Shown: positions 24,167 to 33,111, numbered from the stretch's first letter. The stretch is DNA of 64,000 bases from Gammaproteobacteria bacterium (GCA_003164785.1 PLUE01000050.1:1-64000), one strand, 5' to 3'. Numbers and translations: made by a program. Notes: generated from the sequence alone by a model not told the origin.

Positions 24167-24979
24167 ATGCCGCAATCCCCGACCTCCCTGACGGAGCGTG
24201 CGAGCGAGCCGGGCCTGCTCGTGGCCGAACGACGCCATCGCATCCTGGAAATCCTGCGCGAGCGCGGACGAGTGACCGTGGAGGAGCTCGCGGGACGGTT
24301 CGCGACCTCTCAGGTCACGATTCGAACCGATCTTGCCAATCTGGAAGCGAGCGGAGCGCTGGAGAGAACACATGGCGGCGCGCTGCTGCCCCGGGACGAT
24401 GACGAGCAGGTCACCACGCTCAGCCCCTCCCCGCACCACGCGGAGAAGGTGCGCATCGCCCAGGTGGCCGCCTCGCTCATCGAGGACGGCGAGACCATCA
24501 TCCTCGATTCCGGGACCACGACCGCCGAGATCGCGCGGCAGATTCGCCGGCTCGAGCTTCGCTCGATCAACGTCATCACCAACGCGCTGAACATCGCCAC
24601 CCTGCTCGCGGACATACCCTCGGTTCGCCTCATCATGCCAGGCGGCATTTTCAGACCGGAGTCGGATTCGCTGTCCGGTCCCATGGCCGAAGCCGCCCTC
24701 GATAACCTGCAGGCGGACCGGCTGTTTCTGGGCGCCGACGGCGTCGATCCCGAACTCGGAATCATGACGCCCCATCTCGCCGAGGCCCAGCTCAATGCCA
24801 AGATGATCGGGATCTCGCGCCAGGTCATCGCCGTCGCCGACTCCTCGAAGCTGCTGCGCAGAAACATCTCCCTGATCGCCCGTGTGGAACAGCTGCACAT
24901 GCTCATCACGGATGCCGGCGCGAATCCCGACGTCGTCGCGGAGTTGCGGCGGCGCGGCGTGGACGTTCGACTCGCTTGA
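24167..24979 (+). CDS. DeoR/AgaR-family transcription regulator
   Basis: A 270-residue repressor of the DeoR family. The N-terminal DeoR helix-turn-helix is RRHRILEILRERGRVTVEELAGRFATSQVTIRTDLANLEASG, and the sugar-phosphate-sensing domain follows, with LDSGTTTAEIARQI and VADSSKL. The ATG at 24167 has AGGA just upstream and gives the normal family length; open sequence upstream allows a longer start. It probably represses the adjoining sugar and amino-sugar genes through the AT-rich boxes upstream. Several of those targets are now broken. Confidence 0.9.
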   Translation: MPQSPTSLTERASEPGLLVAERRHRILEILRERGRVTVEELAGRFATSQVTIRTDLANLEASGALERTHGGALLPRDDDEQVTTLSPSPHHAEKVRIAQVAASLIEDGETIILDSGTTTAEIARQIRRLELRSINVITNALNIATLLADIPSVRLIMPGGIFRPESDSLSGPMAEAALDNLQADRLFLGADGVDPELGIMTPHLAEAQLNAKMIGISRQVIAVADSSKLLRRNISLIARVEQLHMLITDAGANPDVVAELRRRGVDVRLA

Positions 24980-25632
24980 AGACGAACGAATGTCGACTGG
25001 TGATCTTCGATTGCGACGGCGTGCTCGTCGACAGCGAAGTCATCACGAACCGCGTGTACGTCAAGATGCTGAATGAGCTGGGTGTCACCGTGACCCTCGA
25101 GGACATGTTTGAACGATTCGTCGGTCGACCGATGAGCTATTGTTGGGAGCTGGTCACCGACATGCTGGGACGTCCGCTGCCGGAGGGTCTGATCGAGGAA
25201 TATCGTGTTCGCACCACGGCCGCGCTCGAAGCCGAACTGAAGGCGGTGCGGGGCATCGAGGCGACGTTGGATGCGTTGACGGCGAAGCACGTTCCCTTCT
25301 GCGTCGCCTCGAGCGGCACGCACGAGAAGATGCGAACGACGCTCGGCATCACCGGTCTTTTGCCCCGCTTCGAGGGCCGGATGTTCAGCGTGACGGAAGT
25401 GGCGCGGGCCAAGCCGGCCCCCGACGTGTTCCTCCATGCCGCCGGCAGGAACGGGATTGCGCCCGAAGCATGTTGCGTCATCGAAGACAGCCCCACCGGC
25501 GTAAAGGCCGGCGTTGCCGCCGGCATGACCGTCTACGGATATTGCGGCCTCACCCCCGCGCATCGATTGCTCGAGGCTGGCGCGCATCACACGTTTTCCG
25601 ACATGCGCCTGCTGTCGACGCTCCTGCTGTGA
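24976..25632 (+). CDS. HAD-superfamily phosphatase (beta-phosphoglucomutase-like)
   Basis: A 218-residue HAD hydrolase of subfamily IA: motif I VIFDCDGVLVDSE (Asp nucleophile), motif II CVASSGT, motif III KPAPDVFLHAA and motif IV VIEDSPTGVKAG. It should remove phosphate from a small sugar phosphate. A TTG start at 24976 overlaps the TGA of the regulator gene, implying translational coupling. Confidence 0.88.
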   Translation: MKTNECRLVIFDCDGVLVDSEVITNRVYVKMLNELGVTVTLEDMFERFVGRPMSYCWELVTDMLGRPLPEGLIEEYRVRTTAALEAELKAVRGIEATLDALTAKHVPFCVASSGTHEKMRTTLGITGLLPRFEGRMFSVTEVARAKPAPDVFLHAAGRNGIAPEACCVIEDSPTGVKAGVAAGMTVYGYCGLTPAHRLLEAGAHHTFSDMRLLSTLLL

Positions 25633-25653
25633 ACACGGCGCGGCAGCCTCACG

Positions 25654-26115
25654 TTGATGGACGCGATTCGTAAGATGAGCCTCATGCCGGCCGAGCGACT
25701 GGAAAAATCGACGGTGGCCGCGCGGCGCAAGGGACGGCTCCAGGAAGGCGCGGATGCGGACGTCATCGCATTCGATCCGAAGACGGTGGCGGATCGGGCA
25801 ACCTATCAATCGCCGCGAGAACCCAGCGTGGGGATGCGCTATGTGCTGGTGAATGGAACCATCTTGGTGGATGGCGGAAAGATCGTTGGCGGTCGTTTTC
25901 CGGGGCGGGCGATGCAGGGCACTCGAGCGGCACTCGCGATGAGGCTCTGGAATGCTACTCTGTGGAGCTTCCATGACGAAAACACCGAGCGCTGTTTTTC
26001 GGCAGCTCGCGACCGTGGCGGCCCCAGGTGGCCCGGAGCGCAGCCAAATCCAACACAGCCAAGACCGCCGACCCATCGACGCGGAGAGCATCTGAATGAG
26101 CAAGACCCTCATTGA
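25654..26115 (+). pseudogene. C-terminal stub of a D-aminoacylase-type amidohydrolase
   Basis: The reading from about 25633 to 25925 matches the last 90 or so residues of N-acyl-D-amino-acid deacylases (LTLMDAIRKMSLMPAERLE, RKGRLQEGADADVIAFDP, SVGMRYVLVNGTILVDGGKI). The metal-binding barrel that makes up the other 380 residues is absent, and a TGA lies just upstream at 25630. The frame continues to 26115 as unrelated, low-quality sequence. It is a remnant left by deletion next to the HAD gene. Confidence 0.7.
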
Positions 26116-27079
26116 ACTCGCAGCGCAAGGCGCCCCTGTCGGCGAACCATGGAGAACGAGCGCCCGGCGCCGTCGGTCCGGGCGCGTCGTGACGCTGTCC
26201 GCCGCGCTGTTGGCGGTTCTCGGGTTGCACGCCGCGAGCGCCGACGCACGGCCGGTGACGGTGTCGGATCTCTTATCGGTTTCCAGCCCCGAAGACTGGC
26301 GCACGCCGGATGCCGCCAACACCCTGTATCTGCAGTTGTCGGGAGGGCGGGTCATTATCGAGCTCGCGCCCCGCGTTGCGCCCCGGCACGTCGCGAACAT
26401 CAAGGCGCTTGCCCGCGCCCACTATTTCGACGGACTGGCGATCGTGCGGGTGCAGGACAACTACGTGGTGCAGTGGGCCGACCCCGACCATCGGCGGGCC
26501 ATTCCGGCCGGCGTGACCACGGTGGCGCCCGAACTCACCGCGGAGGCCGGCGCCAATGCCCGGTTCGAGCCATTGCCGGACGCTGACGTCTACGCCTCGG
26601 AGGTGGGATTTCTCGACGGCTTTCCCGCTGCGCGCGAGCGGCGCTCACACACGGTCTGGTTGGCGCATTGCTACGGCATGGTCGGTGTGGGACGCGACGA
26701 TCCGCCGGAAAGCGATGGGACCGAGATGTATGCCGTGATCGGCCACGCGCCGCGGCAGCTCGACCGTAACGTCGCGCTGGTGGGACGAGTGCTCCAGGGC
26801 ATCGAACTGCTGTCCAGTCTGCCTCGCGGGACAGGCGATATGGGCTTCTACGTCTCGCCGCAACAACCGGTACCGATCGTTTCGATGCGCGTCGCTGCGG
26901 ACGTGCCCGAAGCCGAGCGCACGCCGCTGCAGGTGCTTCGCACCGAGAGCCCCATGTTCCGCAAGGTGCTCGATCAGCGACGCAACCGGCGCGAGACGTG
27001 GTTCCAGTTCAATCCCGGTCGCATCGACATCTGCAACATTCCGCTGCCGGTTCGCACCGACCCCGCGGCCAAGCATTAA
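26096..27079 (+). CDS. Exported cyclophilin-type peptidyl-prolyl isomerase
   Basis: A 327-residue protein with an N-terminal signal (SARRRRSGRVVTLSAALLAVLGLHAASADA, residues 22-52), then a cyclophilin fold: NTLYLQLSGGRVIIELAPRVAPRHVANIKALARAHYFDGLAIVRVQDNYVVQWADP. A long insertion and the C-terminal NPLP-rich tail distinguish it from the compact PpiA type. It should assist folding of periplasmic or outer-membrane proteins. Several active-site positions of classical cyclophilins are changed, so activity is uncertain. Confidence 0.85.
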   Translation: MSKTLIELAAQGAPVGEPWRTSARRRRSGRVVTLSAALLAVLGLHAASADARPVTVSDLLSVSSPEDWRTPDAANTLYLQLSGGRVIIELAPRVAPRHVANIKALARAHYFDGLAIVRVQDNYVVQWADPDHRRAIPAGVTTVAPELTAEAGANARFEPLPDADVYASEVGFLDGFPAARERRSHTVWLAHCYGMVGVGRDDPPESDGTEMYAVIGHAPRQLDRNVALVGRVLQGIELLSSLPRGTGDMGFYVSPQQPVPIVSMRVAADVPEAERTPLQVLRTESPMFRKVLDQRRNRRETWFQFNPGRIDICNIPLPVRTDPAAKH

Positions 27080-27271
27080 GACGACAGCCTGACGGTCCGG
27101 TGCCCTCTTCCAGATCCTCGAGGTTTCGCTGTAGCAGGGTCCATTCAGCTATATACCCCCTCGGCCCCCGGCGCCGTCAACTTGGAAATCGAAGGTCCTT
27201 TCAGAGATATCGAGACGGCCCGCGCTCACCATCGAGCGGACGCCGGATCGGGGCCAGACCGACCGGTCGAT

Positions 27272-27520
27272 TCATTTACGGGCGCCGAACCGAGCCAGCA
27301 TGGCGGAAAGTGCCTCGGGCGAGATATAAAAGTGGTCGCATATCCGACCCCACAGCATGGCCGTCGGCACGTTTCGGCCACCCCGTTCCTTCTGCGCCTC
27401 GTGCAGAACATACAAGACGACGCGCTCCTCGCGAGTCAATCCGTCGCGGACGTCCGGTATCTTGTCGTAGAGCTGACGCTCACGGTCGCCGTCCGGAGTT
27501 CCTTCCCGATTGACTGTCAT
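27272..27520 (-). CDS. Small hypothetical helical protein
   Basis: An 82-residue protein (MTVNREGTPDGDRERQLYDK), then LTREERVVLYVLHEAQKERGGRNVPTAMLWGRICDHFYISPEALSAML. The well-balanced C-terminal sequence looks like real coding and resembles a winged-helix-like module. The frame is open for another 107 codons upstream, but that part reads as low quality. The gene is divergent from the small membrane protein at 27659. I do not recognise the family. Confidence 0.5.
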   Translation of the reverse strand: MTVNREGTPDGDRERQLYDKIPDVRDGLTREERVVLYVLHEAQKERGGRNVPTAMLWGRICDHFYISPEALSAMLARFGARK

Positions 27521-27658
27521 TGCGTGGCCCCCGCACCCGATGAATGGATGGGATTGACGTACCCCAACGGGCCTGACTCTATATTGCACTGAGAGCGCCT
27601 CTTCCGCACGCCAAGCTTCAGTGGTATTAGCCGAACCCCTATATAGGGAGTCAAGAGC

Positions 27659-27796
27659 ATGGCCCCGCGAGCTTTGTTTGAACGAGCCAACCCCTCTCAC
27701 CACGTAACGGGTTATTGCTGCGTGCTGCTCGCCATCGGCTATGTCATCGCCATCGTGACCCTCGTCGGCTATTTGATCGCGTGCCTCATGGGTTAA
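27659..27796 (+). CDS. Small single-pass membrane protein (45 residues)
   Basis: An ATG at 27659 preceded at eight bases by AGGGAG opens 45 codons ending TAA at 27794-27796. A soluble N-terminus (MAPRALFERANPSHHV) is followed by one strongly hydrophobic helix (CCVLLAIGYVIAIVTLVGYL, then IACLMG). The ribosome site and clean topology make this a credible small protein. Function unknown; small single-helix proteins are often regulatory subunits or toxins. Confidence 0.55.
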   Translation: MAPRALFERANPSHHVTGYCCVLLAIGYVIAIVTLVGYLIACLMG

Positions 27797-27880
27797 TGCA
27801 ACCAGGGCTTGCCGGACGGTCAAGTCGAGGAACAGAATCATGTCCTTGGACCCCGTTCACGACAACCTGAAGGATTGATC

Positions 27881-28183
27881 ATGCACCGAATCGTTGCACT
27901 CTATGAAACGCCCAAAGACCCGGAGCATTTCCGCGCCTATTACACGAACACGCACCTCCCCCTCGCGTCCAAGTTGCCCGGCTTGCGCAAGATGTATCAC
28001 AGCTTCAACGTGGAACCGCTGGGACCCGGGAAGGGCTTCTTCTGCATCTGGACGGGCGAATTCGACGATGCCGCCTCGGCCGCCTCGGCCATGCAATCGG
28101 ACGAGGGTCAGGCCGTCGGCAACGACGTGCCGAACTATGCGTCGGGCGGGGTGATGCTGATTCAGTATACGAGCGACAAGTAA
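27881..28183 (+). CDS. EthD-family protein
   Basis: A 100-residue ferredoxin-like fold protein: MHRIVALYETPKDPEHFRAYY, then HLPLASKLPGLRKMYHSF and a C-terminal YASGGVMLIQY. AAGGA lies seven bases before the ATG at 27881, which selects this start over an upstream one. EthD-like proteins accompany oxygenase and dehydrogenase systems for ethers, steroids and aromatics without a fully defined role. It opens a rightward cluster with the flavoprotein and cytochrome c genes. Confidence 0.9.
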   Translation: MHRIVALYETPKDPEHFRAYYTNTHLPLASKLPGLRKMYHSFNVEPLGPGKGFFCIWTGEFDDAASAASAMQSDEGQAVGNDVPNYASGGVMLIQYTSDK

Positions 28184-28225
28184 GCTCGGCGACGAGACCT
28201 ACAGCATGTTCGCCGCGAGCTTGCC

Positions 28226-29734
28226 TTGAGCACGCCGGCGCTGCCACCGGGTGTCGGCGCGGGCGAATTCGCCCGCGCGCTCGCGGCCTTCCGCGACGCG
28301 GTCGGCGCCAATCATGTCCTATCCGATGCCGCTCAACTGCTGCCCTACGGCCGCGTCATGCTGCCGGTGCCCGAGGAGGAACATCAGCCCTCGGGCGTGG
28401 TGATGCCCCAGTCGGTCGCGGAGATCCAGCGTGTGCTGGCAGTCGCGCAGCGCTACAAGATTCCCCTGTGGACGGTATCGACCGGGCGTAATTTCGGCTA
28501 CGGCTCGGCGGCGCCGGCAACCGCCGGCCAGGTCGTGCTCGATCTGAAGCGCATGAATCGAATCATCGCGGTGGATGGCGAACTCGGCACCGCATTGATT
28601 GAGCCCGGAGTGACCTACAAACAGTTGCAGGACCACCTGCGGGAACGAAACATCCCGCTGTGGCTCGACTTCCCCGCGCCCGGTCCCCTGGTGAGTCCGG
28701 TCGGCAACAGCCTCGAACGAGGGGGTGGCCTCACGCCATATGGCGACCATTTCGGCCATGTCTGCGGAATGGAAGTCGTGCTGGCGGACGGCAGTCTTCT
28801 CAAGACCGGCCTCGGTGGCGTCGCGAATACGCAAAGTTGGCAGGCGCACCGCTATGGATTCGGGCCTTACGTCGACGGCTTGTTCTCGCAATCGAATTTC
28901 GGCATCGTCACCAAGATGGGGCTTTGGTTGATGCCGGCGCCTCCCGCCCATCGGACCATCATGGCGCAATGGTGGAGGGACGATGACATCGGTCGAGCGG
29001 TCGACGCGATCCGGCCGCTGCGCCTCAGCGAGACCATTCAAAACTTCGGCGTGCTCGCGAATGCGACGCTGATCATGACGTCGATGACGAAGCGCCGAGA
29101 CGTCTACGACGGTCCCGGCGCCATACCGACGGCACGGGCCCTCGAATTCGCTAAATCGAAGGGGCTGCCGGCATGGGTGTATCTGTTCAGTCTTTACGGC
29201 ACCCAGGAACAGATCGACGTCGACACACGGATCGTCACGGCCGCGCTCGAAGCATCGGGCGCCACGCTGGTGCTCGATTTTCACGATCCGATGCAAAGCA
29301 ATGAGTTGTCGCTGCAGGCGTTCACGCTGTTTAATTGGAACGGCGGCGGCGGTCTGTGCTGGTTCTCGCCGGTTTGTCCCAATCGGGGCACGGATGTCGT
29401 GCGCCAGACCGATCTCGCACGCCGCATCATGGATGCGCACGGAGTCGATTTCATGACTGGGATGACCATCAACGGCCGCGACATCCTGAATGTCATGCCC
29501 CTGGTGTTCAATCGCGCGGATGCCGCGGAAACGCTGCGCGTACGCACGTGCTTCCATGAATTGTTGACGGCTTTCGCCGCGGACGGCTACGGCTTCTATC
29601 GCACCGGCATCGGCTTCATGGACCGGGTCGCCGAGTTGCACGGCAGCGCCTCGCGGGATTTTGCGCAGCGTCTGAAGCGGGCCCTGGATCCCCACGGCAT
29701 ACTCGCGCCGGGCAAGTCCGGAATCCGGGTTTGA
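28226..29734 (+). CDS. FAD-linked oxidase of the 4-cresol dehydrogenase / vanillyl-alcohol oxidase family
   Basis: A 502-residue flavoprotein with the PCMH-type FAD domain (PQSVAEIQRVLAVAQRYKIPLWTVSTGRNFGYG, GNSLERGGGLTPYGDHFGHVCGMEVVLADG) and the substrate-binding cap domain typical of VAO-family enzymes. Family members oxidise 4-alkylphenols or aromatic alcohols. The c-type cytochrome gene beginning at its stop codon makes the cytochrome-linked dehydrogenase type (PchF) more likely than an oxygen-using oxidase. It starts at a TTG; no better ATG is near. Confidence 0.9.
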   Translation: MSTPALPPGVGAGEFARALAAFRDAVGANHVLSDAAQLLPYGRVMLPVPEEEHQPSGVVMPQSVAEIQRVLAVAQRYKIPLWTVSTGRNFGYGSAAPATAGQVVLDLKRMNRIIAVDGELGTALIEPGVTYKQLQDHLRERNIPLWLDFPAPGPLVSPVGNSLERGGGLTPYGDHFGHVCGMEVVLADGSLLKTGLGGVANTQSWQAHRYGFGPYVDGLFSQSNFGIVTKMGLWLMPAPPAHRTIMAQWWRDDDIGRAVDAIRPLRLSETIQNFGVLANATLIMTSMTKRRDVYDGPGAIPTARALEFAKSKGLPAWVYLFSLYGTQEQIDVDTRIVTAALEASGATLVLDFHDPMQSNELSLQAFTLFNWNGGGGLCWFSPVCPNRGTDVVRQTDLARRIMDAHGVDFMTGMTINGRDILNVMPLVFNRADAAETLRVRTCFHELLTAFAADGYGFYRTGIGFMDRVAELHGSASRDFAQRLKRALDPHGILAPGKSGIRV

Positions 29735-29736
29735 CC

Positions 29737-30093
29737 ATGCAACGGCGCGGCACCTTCAATGGTCTCGCAATGGCAGCACCCTCGTTCACGGCGTTCGCAA
29801 TGGCGCTGGTGGCAGTGGCCGGCAGCGCCCGCTCGGCGCCCGATTCGGCGGGAGAGTCGGCGATGAGTGTCCCCGCGTCGGCACTGTGGGCGAATGCATG
29901 CACGTACTGTCACGACACCGGCGTCGCGCCGCCCATCTTCGGCCGGGGTCTGCGTCCGGAAACGATCGCGGCCGTGGTCCGAAACGGCCTGAACGGCATG
30001 CCCGCATTCCATCCGTCCGAAATCTCGGACGAGCGGCTGGCGCTGTTCGCCGATTGGGTTGCGCGGCAGCCCGGCGCCATCGCCAAGCCCTGA
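29737..30093 (+). CDS. c-type cytochrome, probable PchC-like partner
   Basis: A 118-residue exported monoheme cytochrome c. A signal peptide (MAAPSFTAFAMALVAVAGSARSA, about residues 12-34) is followed by CTYCH as the heme-binding motif, a GRGLRPETIAAVVRNGLNGMPAF segment with the axial Met, and a C-terminal helix LALFADWVARQ. It follows the flavoprotein gene by two bases and should take electrons from it, like the cytochrome subunit of p-cresol methylhydroxylase. Confidence 0.88.
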   Translation: MQRRGTFNGLAMAAPSFTAFAMALVAVAGSARSAPDSAGESAMSVPASALWANACTYCHDTGVAPPIFGRGLRPETIAAVVRNGLNGMPAFHPSEISDERLALFADWVARQPGAIAKP

Positions 30094-30100
30094 GGTAACC

Positions 30101-30451
30101 ATGCGGCGACGAGACTTTCTATGGCAATCATCCGCATGGGGACTGCTGGTGAGCTCACGCCCAGGCACCGCCGCCGCCCTCGCGGAAATCCCCGCGACCT
30201 TCGTCTTCGTGACCGACCGGCCCGGGAAATGCGCGTACGCCTCGCATACGGTACGCATTTCCCCCGGCGCTTTTCTGCCTCCCTCCTGGCACGCGGGCCT
30301 GCGCGTCCGATCCGTTCTGGCCGCGCTCGGTGCCGCAAACGCGCTGCTTCTCATGGAATCGCTGCGCGATGTACGCGCCCACATCCTCGACGTGCGCCGT
30401 ACCGGGGACGTCGAACTGATCGCCGCGGTAGCTGCCGTCAGCCGCCGTTGA
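30101..30451 (+). CDS. Small Tat-exported protein of the phenolic-oxidation cluster
   Basis: A 116-residue protein starting MRRRDFLWQSSAWGLLVSS, a twin-arginine signal (RRRDF). The mature part (IPATFVFVTDRPGKCAYASHTVRISPGAFLPPSWHAGLRVRSVLAALGAANAL) has no family that I recognise. It lies seven bases after the cytochrome c gene. Tat export suggests it folds, possibly with a cofactor, before crossing the membrane and acts with the flavoprotein and cytochrome. Confidence 0.6.
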   Translation: MRRRDFLWQSSAWGLLVSSRPGTAAALAEIPATFVFVTDRPGKCAYASHTVRISPGAFLPPSWHAGLRVRSVLAALGAANALLLMESLRDVRAHILDVRRTGDVELIAAVAAVSRR

Positions 30452-31054
30452 TGGCGTCAATTTACTTAAGCCGGCGGGACAGTGCAGCGTCTACCTGGTC
30501 CAAGGTTCGTTCGTGGCGCCTTGAGGTTCACGGGGCGGGCGATGTTCCGACTCCCGAACTCCAAGACGCAGCGCCACCAGCGCGGGCCGACCGCTCGCGA
30601 CGACGACATCGAGCCTTCGCTGCTGCTGGATGGTGACATGACCACCAGGGTCAGCTTGACGCTCGGGCCGCACGTCGACGTGTCGGAATTCCGCTTGTCC
30701 CCCAAAGCCCAAGTCGATCAATTCGAATTGAAGGCTCGATTTGGTGTGGTTCCGGACTATTACGCCTTGGAGAACGCCGGACGCGAAAACGGCCGAGCGG
30801 AGCTTGCTGGAGTGGATCCCCGCGACGTCGCCGGTGCCGTGGTCGCGGGTGTCCGGCCCTTGTCGTCACCCAGCCTGCTCGATGATGCGGTCGAGTTCAA
30901 TCGAGAGGTCGAGTCAGCGCCACGTGCATCGCCACGCCACAACCAGCATCCGGGCGTGCGCGTCGATTACGACTCGATCGACACCAAGATCGCGATTAAA
31001 CGTCGAGGCTGTAGCTCTGGAACATTTTGCTCAGGTGCTGAGCCGTCTGATTGC
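30452..31054. other. Unresolved 600-base stretch, probably degenerate
   Basis: No convincing gene. A rightward frame beginning at 30482 is open through this region and on across the antisense of the sulfotransferase gene. Its first 190 codons read moderately well (MTTRVSLTLGPHVDVSEFRL), but no family is recognised. All three leftward frames contain stops or read as low quality. It may be a decayed gene or simply high-GC open sequence. Confidence 0.3.
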
Positions 31055-33070
31055 CTACTGTCCGTAGCGCTGCCGCGCGTCGCCGAGCGCGGACTTCAGG
31101 CCCCCGAGCCGCGACTCGAAATGCTTCCACTGCTCGAGTCCGTCGCGGAAGATGGGCTGGCGCACCTGCTCCGAGCTGGCAGTGCGGACGCTTCTGATCG
31201 TTGCGTGAAACTCGACGCACGTCGCCTCGAACTCGAGCCCGCAGAACTCGAGGATGCGGCGCACGCTGCCGTCGAGATCGTCGACCACCGACTCGTGCTC
31301 GACGCGCAGTATCTGGCCGGGAAGCACGTCGTTCCAGTGCTGCATGAGGTCGAGATAGGTTCGGTAATACCGCGCGATGTCCTCGATGCTATAGGTGAAT
31401 TCCTGCCCGGCGGCAAACAGCTGCTTGAAGTTGCTGAAACAACAGGCCATCGGTTCGCGTCGCGCGTCGATGATCTTGGCGTTCGGCAGAATGAGGCGAA
31501 TCAGCCCGATATGCCGAAAATTGTTGGGCATCTTGTCGATGAAGAATGGCCTCGAGCTGCCGCGGTAGATGCGTGTGTCGCACAGATACTTCTCGCCGAG
31601 CCGCCGACACTCGTCCGCCGTCAGGTCGGCCAGCACGCCGGGATAACGCGGATCGTTCAAGTCCGGATCGCGCCCCTGAAGATCCAGCACCAGGCGCGGA
31701 ATTTCCGCGAGCTCCTGGGTGCCTTCGACGCGTGAATGGGACGCGAGAATCTGTTCGATCAGCGTGGAACCGGCACGGGGCAACCCCACGATGAAGATCG
31801 GGTCGGGATTTCCGGCCCCCCACCCTTGGCGGGCCTCGAAGAACTCCCGCGTGCACGTCGCGATCTGCAATTGGGTGTTGCGTTCGATGATCTCCGGTCG
31901 ATAACGGCTTTCGGTTCTCTTCAAGGCATTACCCCGCTCATAAAAGTCGAACGAGTCCGCGTAATTGCCGCGGTCCTCATGGGCCTTTCCCAGCGCGAAA
32001 CACAGGTGAAGCCGGTCGGCCGCCGGTGTGCCCGGCGCGGTTTCTTCGAGCCTCATGCGATCGATCTCGTCGGCGCCGAATCGATAGGTCTTGAGGTTGG
32101 CAAGACTCCAATAGGCATCGCCGTAATTCGGACGGGCGGCGGCGGCGGCGCGGTACGCGTCGATCGCCTCCTGTCGCCGTCCCAGTGTCTTCAGCGAATG
32201 GGCCAACGACAGCAGAAGATCGGCGGACGACGGTTCATCCGTCAGAAGATGACGATACACAGCAATCGATTTCTCGTGGTCCCCGAGGCCGGCACACGCG
32301 GTCGCGTAGAGCGTCTGGTATTGCCTGTTCTGGGGCTCGAATGCCAGCAGCGTGTCGAGTTCTTCGCGCGCGCGCAGGTACTTGTGCCGCTGCAACAGCA
32401 CCCTCGCATAGTCGAAACGGGCGGCCCGGTAATCCGGAGCGAGTTCGAGAACGGCTTCGAGCAGAAGGTCCGCATCGTCGAGCACGTCGCGCGCGATGCT
32501 GATTCTGGCCAGCAGCCGCATGGCCTCCACATGATCGCCGTGCTTCAGTAAATAAGCGCGAACGATGGCTTCCGCGGGGGTCAGATCACCGTCGGAGAAC
32601 AGCGAGGTGGCGGCGACCACCTCGGGCGGCAGACGCTTCAGGGTCTCCACATGCGCCGCAGCCATGGCCGCATTTTCAGGTTGACCCACCATGCCATACA
32701 GCCCTTCGAGCATGCTCCAGCTCTGACGCAGCGCCGGATTGATATTGACGCCCATCAGAAATGCGGCGATGGCCGCGGCCGCTTCCTTGCGCGCCACATG
32801 GCAATTGCCCTGCTCCTGATAAAGACGGCTGTAACCGGGGTGGTACCGCCGCAGGCGCTCGAGCGTCGCCAGCGCATCCGGCACCTTCCCCAGATAGCGC
32901 TGATTGATCGCCAGGAGATACAGCACGTCGCGGTTCTCAGGAACGTCGGCGGAGAGCGATTCGGCCGCCGCCAGCGCCTCGGCATAGAGTTGCCGTTCGA
33001 ACAGCGCACGGATGCGGTGAACTTCGTCTTCGACGGGCGACACGGCGGTTGTTTGAGCAGTGCTGTTCAT
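31055..33070 (-). CDS. TPR-repeat sulfotransferase
   Basis: A 671-residue protein. Residues 1-400 are tandem TPR units (for example DVLYLLAINQRYLGKVPDALATLERLRRYHPGYSRLYQEQGN). The C-terminal sulfotransferase domain starts with the PAPS phosphate-binding loop FIVGLPRAGSTLIEQILASH and includes DKMPNNFRHIGLIRLILPNAKII and RREPMACCFSNF. It should transfer sulfate from PAPS, perhaps to a protein or glycan brought by the repeats. A frame 24 codons longer is open, but the ATG at 33070 is the sensible start. Such genes commonly sit next to TonB receptors, as here. Confidence 0.93.
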   Translation of the reverse strand: MNSTAQTTAVSPVEDEVHRIRALFERQLYAEALAAAESLSADVPENRDVLYLLAINQRYLGKVPDALATLERLRRYHPGYSRLYQEQGNCHVARKEAAAAIAAFLMGVNINPALRQSWSMLEGLYGMVGQPENAAMAAAHVETLKRLPPEVVAATSLFSDGDLTPAEAIVRAYLLKHGDHVEAMRLLARISIARDVLDDADLLLEAVLELAPDYRAARFDYARVLLQRHKYLRAREELDTLLAFEPQNRQYQTLYATACAGLGDHEKSIAVYRHLLTDEPSSADLLLSLAHSLKTLGRRQEAIDAYRAAAAARPNYGDAYWSLANLKTYRFGADEIDRMRLEETAPGTPAADRLHLCFALGKAHEDRGNYADSFDFYERGNALKRTESRYRPEIIERNTQLQIATCTREFFEARQGWGAGNPDPIFIVGLPRAGSTLIEQILASHSRVEGTQELAEIPRLVLDLQGRDPDLNDPRYPGVLADLTADECRRLGEKYLCDTRIYRGSSRPFFIDKMPNNFRHIGLIRLILPNAKIIDARREPMACCFSNFKQLFAAGQEFTYSIEDIARYYRTYLDLMQHWNDVLPGQILRVEHESVVDDLDGSVRRILEFCGLEFEATCVEFHATIRSVRTASSEQVRQPIFRDGLEQWKHFESRLGGLKSALGDARQRYGQ

Positions 33071-33081
33071 AAAATCCAAGT

Positions 33082-33107
33082 GGGTGCGCCCTAGCCTAAG
33101 CGCACCC
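33082..33107. repeat. Hairpin in the sulfotransferase leader
   Basis: GGGTGCGC at 33082-33089 and GCGCACCC at 33100-33107 form an 8-bp inverted repeat ending 12 bases before the sulfotransferase ATG and directly after the TonB receptor terminator. It would fold in the 5' leader close to the ribosome site and could limit translation. Confidence 0.5.
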
Positions 33108-33111
33108 AATG

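Noticed and set aside
24310-26403. A 697-codon leftward open frame across the regulator, HAD and cyclophilin genes
   Set aside because: It is antisense to three recognisable rightward genes and has Arg/Ser-rich low-complexity composition typical of antisense frames in high-GC DNA.
30482-31735. A 417-codon rightward frame
   Set aside because: More than half is antisense to the sulfotransferase domain and no family is recognised; only the first part is left as unresolved.
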